In this document: one piece after another, positions 25,161 to 32,556 of the stretch
Numbering within the stretch: position 1 is the first letter of the stretch
Layout: each line of letters begins with the position of its first letter
Notes under the pieces: model-generated
Seen by the model: the letters and a program-made list of their open reading frames with translations, nothing else
Told to the model about the DNA's origin: nothing
The model's database searches: none
NCBI GenBank assembly: GCA_032229975.1
Contig: JAVXVG010000020.1
Coordinates: 19,007 to 83,006 of the forward strand
Direction: 5' to 3'
From: JAIVGV01 sp032229975
Lineage (GTDB): Bacteria > Acidobacteriota > Blastocatellia > Pyrinomonadales > Pyrinomonadaceae
Length of the DNA: 64,000 nucleotides
Program-made: the position numbers and the translations under genes

Positions 25161-26015
25161 TCAGGTTGAGACCACTTCGTTCGTCTCCGCTTCGGCGTCC
25201 GCGTCTCTCGTCTCTTCGCGCTTCGGGGCTTGCATGGCGTCGAAGATTTGGGTGCGGAGGGTGGTGGCGTCGAGACCGCGTCGGATGTGGCCGCCTTGAA
25301 CGAAGGAGATCAGGCCCGTCTCTTCGGAGACGACGACGGCGACCGCGTCCGTGTCTTCGGTGATGCCGATGGCGGCGCGGTGGCGCGTGCCGAGGTCTTT
25401 CGAGAGACGCGGGTTCAGTGTCAAAGGGAGGAAGCAGGCGGCGGCGGCGACGCGGTGGCGGCGGACGATGACCGCGCCGTCGTGCAGTGGCGTCGCCGGA
25501 TTGAAGACGGTGACGAGCAGATCGTAACTAAGTTCTGCGTCCATGCGGACGCCGCCGTCGATGACGTTTTGCAGTGTGATGTTGCGTTCGATGACGACGA
25601 GCGCGCCGGTCTTCGTCGAGGCGAGCGTCGTCGCGGCGAGCACGATCTCGTCATAGACGCCTTCGCCGAACTGTCCGCGATGACGCGCGAGCAGGGGGAA
25701 GCGCAGGCGGTTGCCGAGCGTGATGAGGGCCTGTCTGATCTCCGTCTGGAAGAGGACGATGATGGCGATGCCGAGATAGAGCAGCGCGCCGCGCAGGATG
25801 AACTCAAGCGTAGCGAGATCGTAGCGGTAGGCGATGAGGTAGAGCAGCGCGAAGGCTGCGAGACCGGCAGCCATCGGGACGGCGCGCGTGCCGCGCAACA
25901 GTTTCAAGACCGTATAGACGATGAGGAAGACGAGCGCGAGGTCGAGCAGGTTGCGCGGCTCGCCGAGTCGCCCTAAGTATTCCGTGTACGGCAGTGTGAT
26001 TAACGGGCCCATCAC
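25161..26015 (-). CDS. cdaA: diadenylate cyclase CdaA
   Basis: A 284-residue membrane c-di-AMP synthase that joins two ATP molecules. Three N-terminal membrane helices (about residues 22-100) precede a DAC domain with the catalytic DGA motif in PLHDGAVIV and the RHRAAIG motif. Order and spacing match CdaA/DacA. c-di-AMP controls potassium and osmotic balance in most bacteria that have it; the cluster with cdaR and glmM ties it to cell-wall precursor supply. The start is GTG at 26015 or the ATG one codon on (26012). No strong ribosome binding site. Confidence 0.94.
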   Translation of the reverse strand: MMGPLITLPYTEYLGRLGEPRNLLDLALVFLIVYTVLKLLRGTRAVPMAAGLAAFALLYLIAYRYDLATLEFILRGALLYLGIAIIVLFQTEIRQALITLGNRLRFPLLARHRGQFGEGVYDEIVLAATTLASTKTGALVVIERNITLQNVIDGGVRMDAELSYDLLVTVFNPATPLHDGAVIVRRHRVAAAACFLPLTLNPRLSKDLGTRHRAAIGITEDTDAVAVVVSEETGLISFVQGGHIRRGLDATTLRTQIFDAMQAPKREETRDADAEAETNEVVST

Positions 26016-26261
26016 TTGAGGTACACCACGAGCCTTGAAGTTTCACCTTCCACTTTGCCTGCCCGTGTGTCGTCGTGCTCATTAACGTGGAGTTGCACCG
26101 ACCTCCCGGAAGAGTTGAGCAACTACTGTGTCGCGCAGTCATGTATGAATGCACGCCTCCGCGCCGATTATGCAGTACGAGCGAGCGCGAAGGCAACGGC
26201 GACGCAGACGGAGCGCGGACGCGTTATGCGTCGCTCATGGCGGTGAGAAAAGTAAGACGAG

Positions 26262-26392
26262 AGAAAATAGAAGCGGCGGGATGCCTCACATCATCCCGCC
26301 GCCCTTCTCACGATTCTAACCAATCGTGAAGATCGCGCCCGCCCTCACGTTACGGGCGCGGTGGCATGGGACATTCAGCCCCGTGCCGATTG
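26262..26392 (-). ncRNA. candidate small RNA gene upstream of cdaA
   Basis: The 476-bp gap between the site-2 protease gene and cdaA carries four hairpins in immediate succession, read leftward: 26387-26380 with 26370-26363 (one mismatch), 26360-26353 with 26341-26334, 26329-26322 with 26315-26308, and 26302-26292 with 26283-26273 (perfect 11 bp), the last followed by a T-rich tract TTCTATTTTCTC. A strong promoter precedes it. It could be a free small RNA of about 130 nt or a leader of cdaA with an attenuator. The single imperfect pair in the first hairpin would be a G-U on the plus strand, a small counter-argument. Bases 26016-26261 hold nothing else recognised. Confidence 0.55.
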
Positions 26393-26398
26393 ACGCGC

Positions 26399-26426
26399 AT
26401 TATATTCAAAAATGATAACGAGACAA
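26399..26426 (-). promoter_or_regulatory. promoter of the candidate small RNA at 26.3 kb
   Basis: TTGTCT (26426-26421), 16-nt spacer, TATAAT (26404-26399), a consensus -10 box. Predicted start near 26392. Confidence 0.65.
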
Positions 26427-26491
26427 GCTAAATATTTTCGAGCGATGTGCGCTTGAGACGCCAAGCCAATGGCCCTTGACGATCTAAGTAA

Positions 26492-27619
26492 TCATTTCTT
26501 GCCCGACTGCTTGCGCTTCAACTGGCCGCGCTGGAGAAAGCCGACGAGTTCGCCTTTGTCGTCGATGACGCCGAGCGCGCCCGCGCCGTTGCGCTTCATC
26601 AAGGCGTCGGCGTCTTGCAGAGACGAGTGTGGCGCGACGAAGAATTCGGGCGCGACGGGTCGCATCACTTCATTGATGCGCGTCGCGTGCCAACGCTCGC
26701 GCGGCAGCAGTTTCAAATCTTCGAGCGTGACGATGCCGTGCAGCCTTCGCGCGTGCGCGACCGCGAAAGCCGCTTGTCGATAAACGGGCAGCACCGCATC
26801 GACGAGGTGGCCCACCGTCGCATCCGGCTCGACCATGACCGGCGTGCTCATTGCTTGGGAGACAAGTTGCGCGCCGACGCCTGAGTGGGCGCGATAGACG
26901 GCGCGGGCCGCATCCCAGAGGAAGAGGCCGACGAGCACAGACCAGAGCGCCATGAAGTATGCGCCGTAACGCGCGGCCATGAAGAGGCCGTACAGGATGA
27001 TAACCGCCGCGATCAGTTGCCCGAACTGCGAGACGCGACGCGTCGCCTGCCTGAGTTCCCCGCCCCTGTGCCACAGGTAAGCGCGCAGCACGCGGCCGCC
27101 GTCAAGCGGGTAGCCGGGCAGCAGGTTGAAGAGCGCGAGCATGAAGTTGCCGCCCGCGAAGATGGCGAAAACGGCGCGCGCGACGCGATAGTCGAGTGTG
27201 TTCGTGATGATGAGCGCGACGAGTCCGATGAGCGAGAAGATAAAACTCGAAGCAGGGCCGGCGATGGCAATGCGAAACTCCGCGCGCGGGCTATCGGGCT
27301 CGCTCTTGAGTCGCGCGAGGCCGCCGAACGGGTGCAGCACGATCTCCTCGATCTCTATGCCCTCGAACTTTCCGACGAGCGCGTGCGAGAGTTCGTGACC
27401 GAAGACGGAGAGGAAGAGCAGCAGCGTCGTTATGATGCCGACGGCCCACGCCGACAACGCATCGAGCGGGGCCACGTCCCAGAAGCCGCGATAGAAGTTC
27501 TCCGCGATCAACCACGACGAAAGCGCGAAGACGAAGAACCAACGGAAGTCGATTCGCACCGGAATGCCGAAGACCCGCGCGACGCGCAACTGCCGGTGAA
27601 GAATGTTGGTCAAGCGCAT
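26492..27619 (-). CDS. site-2 protease family zinc metalloprotease with CBS domains (M50)
   Basis: About 375 residues from the ATG at 27619. Six or so membrane helices hold the zinc motif HELSH in VFGHELSHALVG and the third ligand in NLLPGYPLDGGRVL. A C-terminal CBS pair (about 250-365) probably senses adenine nucleotides. Group III site-2 proteases of this kind cleave membrane-bound regulators; SpoIVFB is the best-known relative, but sporulation is not implied. The frame continues 14 codons further upstream through a palindromic repeat, so the shorter start is preferred. The mreB paralog lies 62 bp upstream. Confidence 0.9.
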   Translation of the reverse strand: MRLTNILHRQLRVARVFGIPVRIDFRWFFVFALSSWLIAENFYRGFWDVAPLDALSAWAVGIITTLLLFLSVFGHELSHALVGKFEGIEIEEIVLHPFGGLARLKSEPDSPRAEFRIAIAGPASSFIFSLIGLVALIITNTLDYRVARAVFAIFAGGNFMLALFNLLPGYPLDGGRVLRAYLWHRGGELRQATRRVSQFGQLIAAVIILYGLFMAARYGAYFMALWSVLVGLFLWDAARAVYRAHSGVGAQLVSQAMSTPVMVEPDATVGHLVDAVLPVYRQAAFAVAHARRLHGIVTLEDLKLLPRERWHATRINEVMRPVAPEFFVAPHSSLQDADALMKRNGAGALGVIDDKGELVGFLQRGQLKRKQSGKK

Positions 27620-27621
27620 AA

Positions 27622-27683
27622 GAGCAGTCAGCACTCCGCAGTTAGCACTCAGCAAAAGCATTCCGGCTGAATGCTAATTGCTC
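27622..27683. repeat. intergenic palindrome, AGCACTCAGC type, between mreB paralog and site-2 protease
   Basis: Outer part 27622-27653 contains repeated CAGTCAGCACT/AGTTAGCACTCAGC units; 27638-27653 pairs with 27665-27680 with two imperfect pairs. One end coincides with the stop codon of the mreB paralog and the other is 2 bp from the protease ATG. Confidence 0.65.
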
Positions 27684-28791
27684 AAGTTACTTCAAACGCT
27701 TCCGAGTCGAGCAGGAGCGATTGCTCGTTGCGCGTGACGCGGCGGAGCAGCAGCGGCTCGTCGAAGAGTTGTGCAAGACCGCGGACGCTCGCATAGCGCG
27801 GCTCTTCGGCGACGCGCGTCGCGAGGCTCGTCTCGCGCTGTAAAAATTCGCCCAAGCCTTCGAGCTGCGCGCCGCCGCCGGTGATGATGAGACCGCGATC
27901 ATAAATATCTGCGGCGACTTCCGGTGGGAGTTCCGCGAGCGCGGAGCGCACCGCCGCGACGATCTTGTGCAGGACGGGCTGCGCCACCGCGTAGATTTCT
28001 TCGGCGGTCACGTTGATCGCGCCGGGGCCACCCGTCGTCACGTCGCGCCCTTTGACGCTGATGCTGCGCGTCGCGTCCGCAGGCTCGGTTGCGGAGGCGA
28101 GTTCGGTCTTGAGTAGCTCCGCCGTGAGTGGCCCCACGGCGAGCGAGCGGAAGCGGCGCAGACGCTCGCTGATGGCGCGGTCGATGTCGCGACTGCCCGT
28201 GCGCTCTGCGCGTGAATAGACGATCATGCCGAGGGCCACCACAGCGATGTTCGTCGAGTCGCCGCCGAGATCGATGACGGCCACGGCGCGTTTGTCCGCC
28301 ACGTCCACGCCCGCGCCGATTGCGGCGGCGAGTCCTTCCTCGATCATGTACACACGTCCGATGTGCGCGCTCTCCGCCGCGCTCAGCAGCGCGCGATGCT
28401 CGACGTGCGTGACGCCTGAGAGGACGCTCATCACGGCGCGTCGGCTGAAATGCGAGATCGAGCCGCGCGCGGCGCGGACGAAATGCGCGAGCATCTTCTG
28501 CGTGTTGTCGAAATCGGCGACGACGCCATCGGCGACGGGCCACACGAGCGAGAGTTCGCGCGCCTCGCGTCCCTGCATCTCCTGCGCCTCGCGCCCGATG
28601 GCTACCACCTCGCCCGTCTGCTTGCTCACCGCCACGACCGAAGGCTCGTCGATAATGATGCCGCGCCCGCGCACACTGATGACCGTGTTCGCCGAGCCCA
28701 TGTCAATCGCCATCGAGTCGGAGACGAGATCGCGCAGTGTCTGAAAACGCCAGAAGGATTTCGTCCGTCGCTTGTAGGTGCGTCGCAGCAT
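27682..28791 (-). CDS. MreB-like actin homolog
   Basis: About 369 residues from the ATG at 28791. The actin-fold motifs are present in order: phosphate-1 DMGSANTVI, FDNTQKMLAHF, phosphate-2 DLGGDSTNIAVV and adenosine motif IITGGGAQLEG. Two deviate from canonical MreB: DMGS for DLGT, and DLGGDST where DIGGGTT is usual. mreC, mreD, pbp2 and rodA are absent, so this is likely a divergent paralog rather than the main shape-determining gene. It probably still forms membrane-associated filaments. Upstream codons in the same frame lack conservation. Confidence 0.85.
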   Translation of the reverse strand: MLRRTYKRRTKSFWRFQTLRDLVSDSMAIDMGSANTVISVRGRGIIIDEPSVVAVSKQTGEVVAIGREAQEMQGREARELSLVWPVADGVVADFDNTQKMLAHFVRAARGSISHFSRRAVMSVLSGVTHVEHRALLSAAESAHIGRVYMIEEGLAAAIGAGVDVADKRAVAVIDLGGDSTNIAVVALGMIVYSRAERTGSRDIDRAISERLRRFRSLAVGPLTAELLKTELASATEPADATRSISVKGRDVTTGGPGAINVTAEEIYAVAQPVLHKIVAAVRSALAELPPEVAADIYDRGLIITGGGAQLEGLGEFLQRETSLATRVAEEPRYASVRGLAQLFDEPLLLRRVTRNEQSLLLDSEAFEVT

Positions 28792-29045
28792 AAAATTTTC
28801 CGCCGCCCTCGTTCGAGCCTGACCTTCGAGTCGGATATTCAATGCGATGCGCACATATTAACACGCGACGACACGCGCGACGCCAGATCAATCGCGGACG
28901 TTTGATGTAACGCTTTCTTAACATCGACGCTATATCGTGTTCAGGCGCGAGCGATCCATCATGCGTCGTATTATCATCCGAGCCGCGACAAACGCGCTTG
29001 CTGCTCTGATTCAAAGTTTCAAGCCGATCACAGGAAGGAATCACC

Positions 29046-30842
29046 ATGCCCAAACTCTTCACGCGCGCCGCCGCGATCTGCGTCGCCATCGGCGCGACTC
29101 TTCTGATGACGCACGCGCAGTCGCGTCCGGCCCCGACGAATAGCGACGACGCTGCAAAGACCGCGTCTCAAGCCGCGCCCGCCGAGGCAACGAACGCGAA
29201 TGCATCTTCGCTCGATGCCGTGCGCCGTCAGTTGCAGGAGCAGCAGGCGGAGATCGAGCGTCTGCGCGCGACTCTCACAGAGCAGGCGAAACTCCTGAGC
29301 GATCTCCTCTCGCGATCCACACAACCAACAGCGACGAGCAGCGCGGCGAACGTGCGCGAGGCGACCTACACGATTGATGGCGTCGCGGCGACCGACGCCC
29401 TCGCAACGCGCGCGCAGCAGACGCAGAGCGGTGGCCCGACAGCGAAGAACACACAGACCGGGCAGACTATCGAGGCGCGCGTTCATGCGCTCGAAGATCA
29501 GTCGAAGAAGTCTGGTGAGTCTCTGTCAAAACTCGGCTCGATCAATTTCAGCGGCGACGTGCGTTTGCGCTATGAGACGCAGTTCGGACTTCTGAACTCG
29601 CTGCCGAATGCGGCGAACCCCGCAATCGTCGGCAACGAGCTTTCTGATCGCAACCGCGCACGCGTCCGCGCACGACTGGCCCTGCGCGGCGAGATCGGCA
29701 AGCGTTTCGACTGGGGCATACGGCTCGCAACGGGAACGACGCCCGACATCGTGAGCACCAATCAAACGCTCACAGACTTCTTCGGTCGCAAGTCCTTTGC
29801 AGTCGATCAAGCCTTCATCTCTTACAAGCCCGCCGCCGTCCGGGGCCTGCGCTTGCAGGGCGGCAAGTTCGAGACGCCGTGGCTCTTCACAGAGATGACC
29901 ATCGACGCCGATCTCATGCCCGAAGGCCTGAACGAAACTTACTCGCGCGATCTCAAGCGTTCCGGCCCGCTCAAGAATTTAACCTTCGTCGCGTGGCAGC
30001 TCCCGATGTTGGAGCGCGCGCCCGGCTTCGTCCTCGGCGGGGGTGGCAAGCTCGACGCGGAAGCCTCGCGTCGGGCCGGTCGAGACCTCGCGCTCTACGG
30101 CGCACAGGCGCGCGCACGGCTAGAGCCGACGAAGCACACCGCGCTCACCGTCTCCGCCGCCGATCTCAACTTCAACGGCACGCAGTTCATTATCCCAGCG
30201 CAGGTCTTCGGCTCGACCCTGCAAGTGCCTATCACCTTCACGATCCCCGCAACCTCTACGACCGCCGCGCAGACCATCACGACCAACGTGAGTATCCCGC
30301 GCGATCTACTCGTCAACGGCAGCAGCCTCGGCGTCTCTGTGGGCAGCACGAACGCGACGAACCGCGATGGACACTTGTCGTCCGGCTACAACCTCGTCGA
30401 TCTCATCTCTCGCTTTGAGTGGACGCGAAGCCGTCGCTTCCCCGTCACCGCACTGCTCGACTTCGTCAACAACACGCAGGCGCATGCTGTTGTCACATCA
30501 ACCGGAGCGCTCTCGAACCACGAGAACCGTGGACTCTGGGCCGAGCTGCAAGTCGGCAAGACGCGCGCGCGCGGCGATTATCTTTTCGACTACACCTTCC
30601 TACGCATCGAGCGTGACGCCGTGCTCGCGCCCTTCAACTTCTCCGACATCGTGCAGCCGACCGACGTACGCGCGCACCGCTTCATCGCGTCTTATGCCGT
30701 CGATCCGCGCATCACGCTCACCGTCACAGCCGTCGTCTCGCAGAGACCCAATGGCCTGCTCGGCGCATTCGGCACGACGCCCGCAGGCTCGCTCAATCGC
30801 CCAACTACGCGCCTGCAATTCGACACGCTGTTCCGCTTCTGA
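29046..30842 (+). CDS. putative outer-membrane porin with N-terminal coiled coil
   Basis: A 598-residue secreted protein: signal peptide (residues 1-24, ending MTHAQ), a linker, a short coiled coil (about 58-95, LRRQLQEQQAEIERLR-like heptads), then a beta-barrel portion starting at INFSGDVRLRYETQFG with alternating strands such as RARVRARLALRGEIG and ending in a terminal phenylalanine (TLFRF), the usual outer-membrane insertion signal. The design matches acidobacterial and bacteroidetal putative porins in which the coiled coil trimerises or tethers to the wall. Start ATG with AGGAAGG. The substrate is unknown. It stands alone between the mreB paralog and the glycan locus. Confidence 0.82.
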   Translation: MPKLFTRAAAICVAIGATLLMTHAQSRPAPTNSDDAAKTASQAAPAEATNANASSLDAVRRQLQEQQAEIERLRATLTEQAKLLSDLLSRSTQPTATSSAANVREATYTIDGVAATDALATRAQQTQSGGPTAKNTQTGQTIEARVHALEDQSKKSGESLSKLGSINFSGDVRLRYETQFGLLNSLPNAANPAIVGNELSDRNRARVRARLALRGEIGKRFDWGIRLATGTTPDIVSTNQTLTDFFGRKSFAVDQAFISYKPAAVRGLRLQGGKFETPWLFTEMTIDADLMPEGLNETYSRDLKRSGPLKNLTFVAWQLPMLERAPGFVLGGGGKLDAEASRRAGRDLALYGAQARARLEPTKHTALTVSAADLNFNGTQFIIPAQVFGSTLQVPITFTIPATSTTAAQTITTNVSIPRDLLVNGSSLGVSVGSTNATNRDGHLSSGYNLVDLISRFEWTRSRRFPVTALLDFVNNTQAHAVVTSTGALSNHENRGLWAELQVGKTRARGDYLFDYTFLRIERDAVLAPFNFSDIVQPTDVRAHRFIASYAVDPRITLTVTAVVSQRPNGLLGAFGTTPAGSLNRPTTRLQFDTLFRF

Positions 30843-30900
30843 TGTTGATGGTGATGAGGATTCTGAAAAAGATTCACCGCAGAGACACAGAAGACACGAA

Positions 30901-30972
30901 TCAAACGATGAAGTAGGAACGATGAAGTAAGAGGAGAAGTCTTTACTTCATCGTTCCTACTTCATCGTTTGA
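30901..30972. terminator. perfect 30-bp hairpin of GAACGATGAAGTA repeats; bidirectional terminator
   Basis: Arms 30901-30930 and 30943-30972 are exact reverse complements with a 12-nt loop. Each arm is itself a near-perfect tandem repeat with a 14-nt period (AACGATGAAGTAGG unit). It lies between the convergent porin and ABC permease genes, and its right end touches the permease stop codon. It belongs to the same family as the elements near 2.1 and 5.7 kb. Confidence 0.85.
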
Positions 30973-31797
30973 CTAGATCACGTCGGCAAAATTCTTCCGC
31001 GACCTCGCGAACCACCAGTAGCCGAAGAGGAAGACGACGAGCGCGACCACAGCGAAGTAGAGCATTCCGGCCCAGTCCGGCGGCGCGCCTTCGATGATCA
31101 CGCGTCGATAACTTCTCACGAGCGGCGCGAATGGGTTGAGGCTCGCGAGTCGTTGATAGTGCGCGGGAATCACCTGTTCCGGATAGATGATCGGTGTCAG
31201 GAAGAACCACGCCACGAGCACGAGCGCGACGACCTGCGCCGTGTCGCGCAAGAAGACGCCGAGCGATGCGACGAACCACGCCGCGCCCAACACGAACAAG
31301 ACCTGCGGCACGAATAGCAACGGCAACCATAACAGCGTCGCGTGCAACTCTCGCCTCACGAGCAAGACCGCCGCGAGCAGGACGACTGTCCCGAGCAACT
31401 GCGTCACGTGCGCCGCGAGCGTCTGCGAGAGCGGCAGAGCTTCGAGCGGGAAGACAACCCTCTTGACGAGATTCGCGTGATTGACGATCACGTTCGATGC
31501 GCCCTGCATCGATTCCTGAAAGGCCGTCCACGGCAGCAGCCCACAGAACAGATAGAGCGCGTAGTCCCACTTCGTTCCCCGGGCCCCGAAGCGCGCGCCG
31601 AAGAGTCCCGCGAAGATAAAGGTGTAGATCGCGATCATCACCGCCGGCGTCAACATCGCCCACGCGAATCCAAGCACCGAGCCGCGATACTTCGCCTGCA
31701 ACTCCTTGCGCGTAAGCGAACGCACCAGCTCTCGCCGACGCAGCAACTCCCGCAAAGGTCGCCACACCAAACGCCTCTCGTCCTGTGCAGAGATCAT
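30973..31797 (-). CDS. ABC transporter permease for polysaccharide export (Wzm type)
   Basis: A 274-residue ABC-2 type membrane protein with six membrane helices and the family signatures RELVRSLTRKELQAKYRGS near the N-terminus and RVVFPLEALPL in the middle. Such permeases move lipid-linked O-polysaccharide or teichoic-acid-like chains across the inner membrane. The matching ATPase is encoded at 32.6-34.0 kb on the other strand, with a HicB/HicA pair between. A promoter with TACAAT 7 nt before the ATG predicts a leaderless mRNA. Confidence 0.9.
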   Translation of the reverse strand: MISAQDERRLVWRPLRELLRRRELVRSLTRKELQAKYRGSVLGFAWAMLTPAVMIAIYTFIFAGLFGARFGARGTKWDYALYLFCGLLPWTAFQESMQGASNVIVNHANLVKRVVFPLEALPLSQTLAAHVTQLLGTVVLLAAVLLVRRELHATLLWLPLLFVPQVLFVLGAAWFVASLGVFLRDTAQVVALVLVAWFFLTPIIYPEQVIPAHYQRLASLNPFAPLVRSYRRVIIEGAPPDWAGMLYFAVVALVVFLFGYWWFARSRKNFADVI

Positions 31798-31804
31798 GCG
31801 CGGG

Positions 31805-31832
31805 ATTGTAAACGAATGGTCATCAGTGGCAA
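31805..31832 (-). promoter_or_regulatory. promoter of the export permease, predicted leaderless
   Basis: TTGCCA (31832-31827), 16-nt spacer, TACAAT (31810-31805), then exactly 7 nt to the ATG ending at 31797, so transcription should start at or next to the start codon. Confidence 0.55.
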
Positions 31833-31855
31833 GCGGGATCGGATGAGCGGTTCAG

Positions 31856-31864
31856 TGATATAAT
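31856..31864 (+). promoter_or_regulatory. extended -10 promoter of hicB, predicted leaderless
   Basis: TGATATAAT is a full extended -10 element (TATAAT 31859-31864) with no good -35. Seven nt separate it from the ATG at 31872. An earlier ATG at 31863 falls inside the box and is rejected as start. Confidence 0.55.
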
Positions 31865-31871
31865 GGTTCGC

Positions 31872-32099
31872 ATGAGAATCCTGAACTATAAAGTTGTGAT
31901 GACGCCTGACGAGACGGGGGGCTACGTCGTCACTTGCCCTGCGCTGCCCGGCTTGGTGACAGAGGGCGACACGCTCGAAGAAGCGCGCGCGATGGCCGCC
32001 GACGCGATCAAAGGTTATCTCGAAAGTCTCAAGCAGGATGGTGAGCCGATCCCCATGGACAACTCCATCACCGAAGAGGTCGCCGTCGAGTTCGCCTGA
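31872..32099 (+). CDS. hicB: HicB-family antitoxin-like protein
   Basis: A 75-residue protein with the HicB fold: LNYKVVMTPDETGGYVVTCP, LPGLVTEGDTLEEARAMAADAI and a short C-terminal tail. Only the partial RNase-H-like domain is present; no DNA-binding ribbon-helix-helix follows, as in other short HicB forms. HicB proteins bind and block HicA. The HicA-like gene is 29 bp downstream but on the opposite strand, not co-transcribed as usual. The first ATG (31863) is inside the -10 box, so 31872 is chosen. Confidence 0.8.
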   Translation: MRILNYKVVMTPDETGGYVVTCPALPGLVTEGDTLEEARAMAADAIKGYLESLKQDGEPIPMDNSITEEVAVEFA

Positions 32100-32128
32100 G
32101 CGCGACTCGAACGATCAACCGCACGCCT

Positions 32129-32347
32129 TCACATCAAGTCCAAGAACTCTTCCACCGACAGGCCCGACTGCTCAACGATGGACGCCAGCGTCCTCGGCTT
32201 CAAATCCTTGCCGTGATACGGCACGGTTACTCTCACCCCGCCCTTCTTCAAGATGTAATGACTCCCCGTCACGTGATGCACATAGAAGCCGCCGCGTTCG
32301 AGTGCCCTGATAACTATCTTCGGTTTTGGTGAGGGAGGTTTTCTCAT
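32129..32347 (-). CDS. hicA: HicA-family toxin-like mRNA interferase
   Basis: A 72-residue protein from the ATG at 32347 (AGAGGA upstream). It matches HicA: VIRALERGGFYVHHVTGSHY with the catalytic histidine in GSHYIL, then RVTVPYHGKDLKPRTLASI. HicA cleaves mRNA and is held by HicB. A TTG 21 codons upstream would add a lysine-rich tail with no support. Orientation facing hicB is unusual, because hicA normally precedes hicB in one operon. Confidence 0.8.
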   Translation of the reverse strand: MRKPPSPKPKIVIRALERGGFYVHHVTGSHYILKKGGVRVTVPYHGKDLKPRTLASIVEQSGLSVEEFLDLM

Positions 32348-32520
32348 CACACGTGATTTCCTCTTTGCTTTCGTTTTAGTCTTCAAACCCGATGTTTCTC
32401 CGCATCTCAACCATAATACTTGGAGTTGAAATTTTATTGTTCAGATGGGTGTCCGAGTGAAGGCTATAACGACATCCATGATGCTAAGAATCAAAGTTTC
32501 GGGGTTTTATTCAGCTTCCC

Positions 32521-32549
32521 TTGTTAATTGACAACCTCGCTCATAGAAT
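32521..32549 (+). promoter_or_regulatory. promoter of the export ATPase, predicted leaderless
   Basis: TTGTTA (32521-32526), 17-nt spacer, TAGAAT (32544-32549), then 7 nt to the ATG at 32557. The 7-nt stretch (CCCACGC) is close to that before the permease ATG (CCCGCGC). Confidence 0.55.
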
Positions 32550-32556
32550 CCCACGC

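Noticed and set aside
26262..26392. c-di-AMP (ydaO) riboswitch upstream of cdaA
   Set aside because: The conserved ydaO core segments were not found on either strand; the region is four simple hairpins.
31863..31865. First ATG of hicB
   Set aside because: It lies within the TATAAT box; the ATG at 31872 gives the conserved HicB start.
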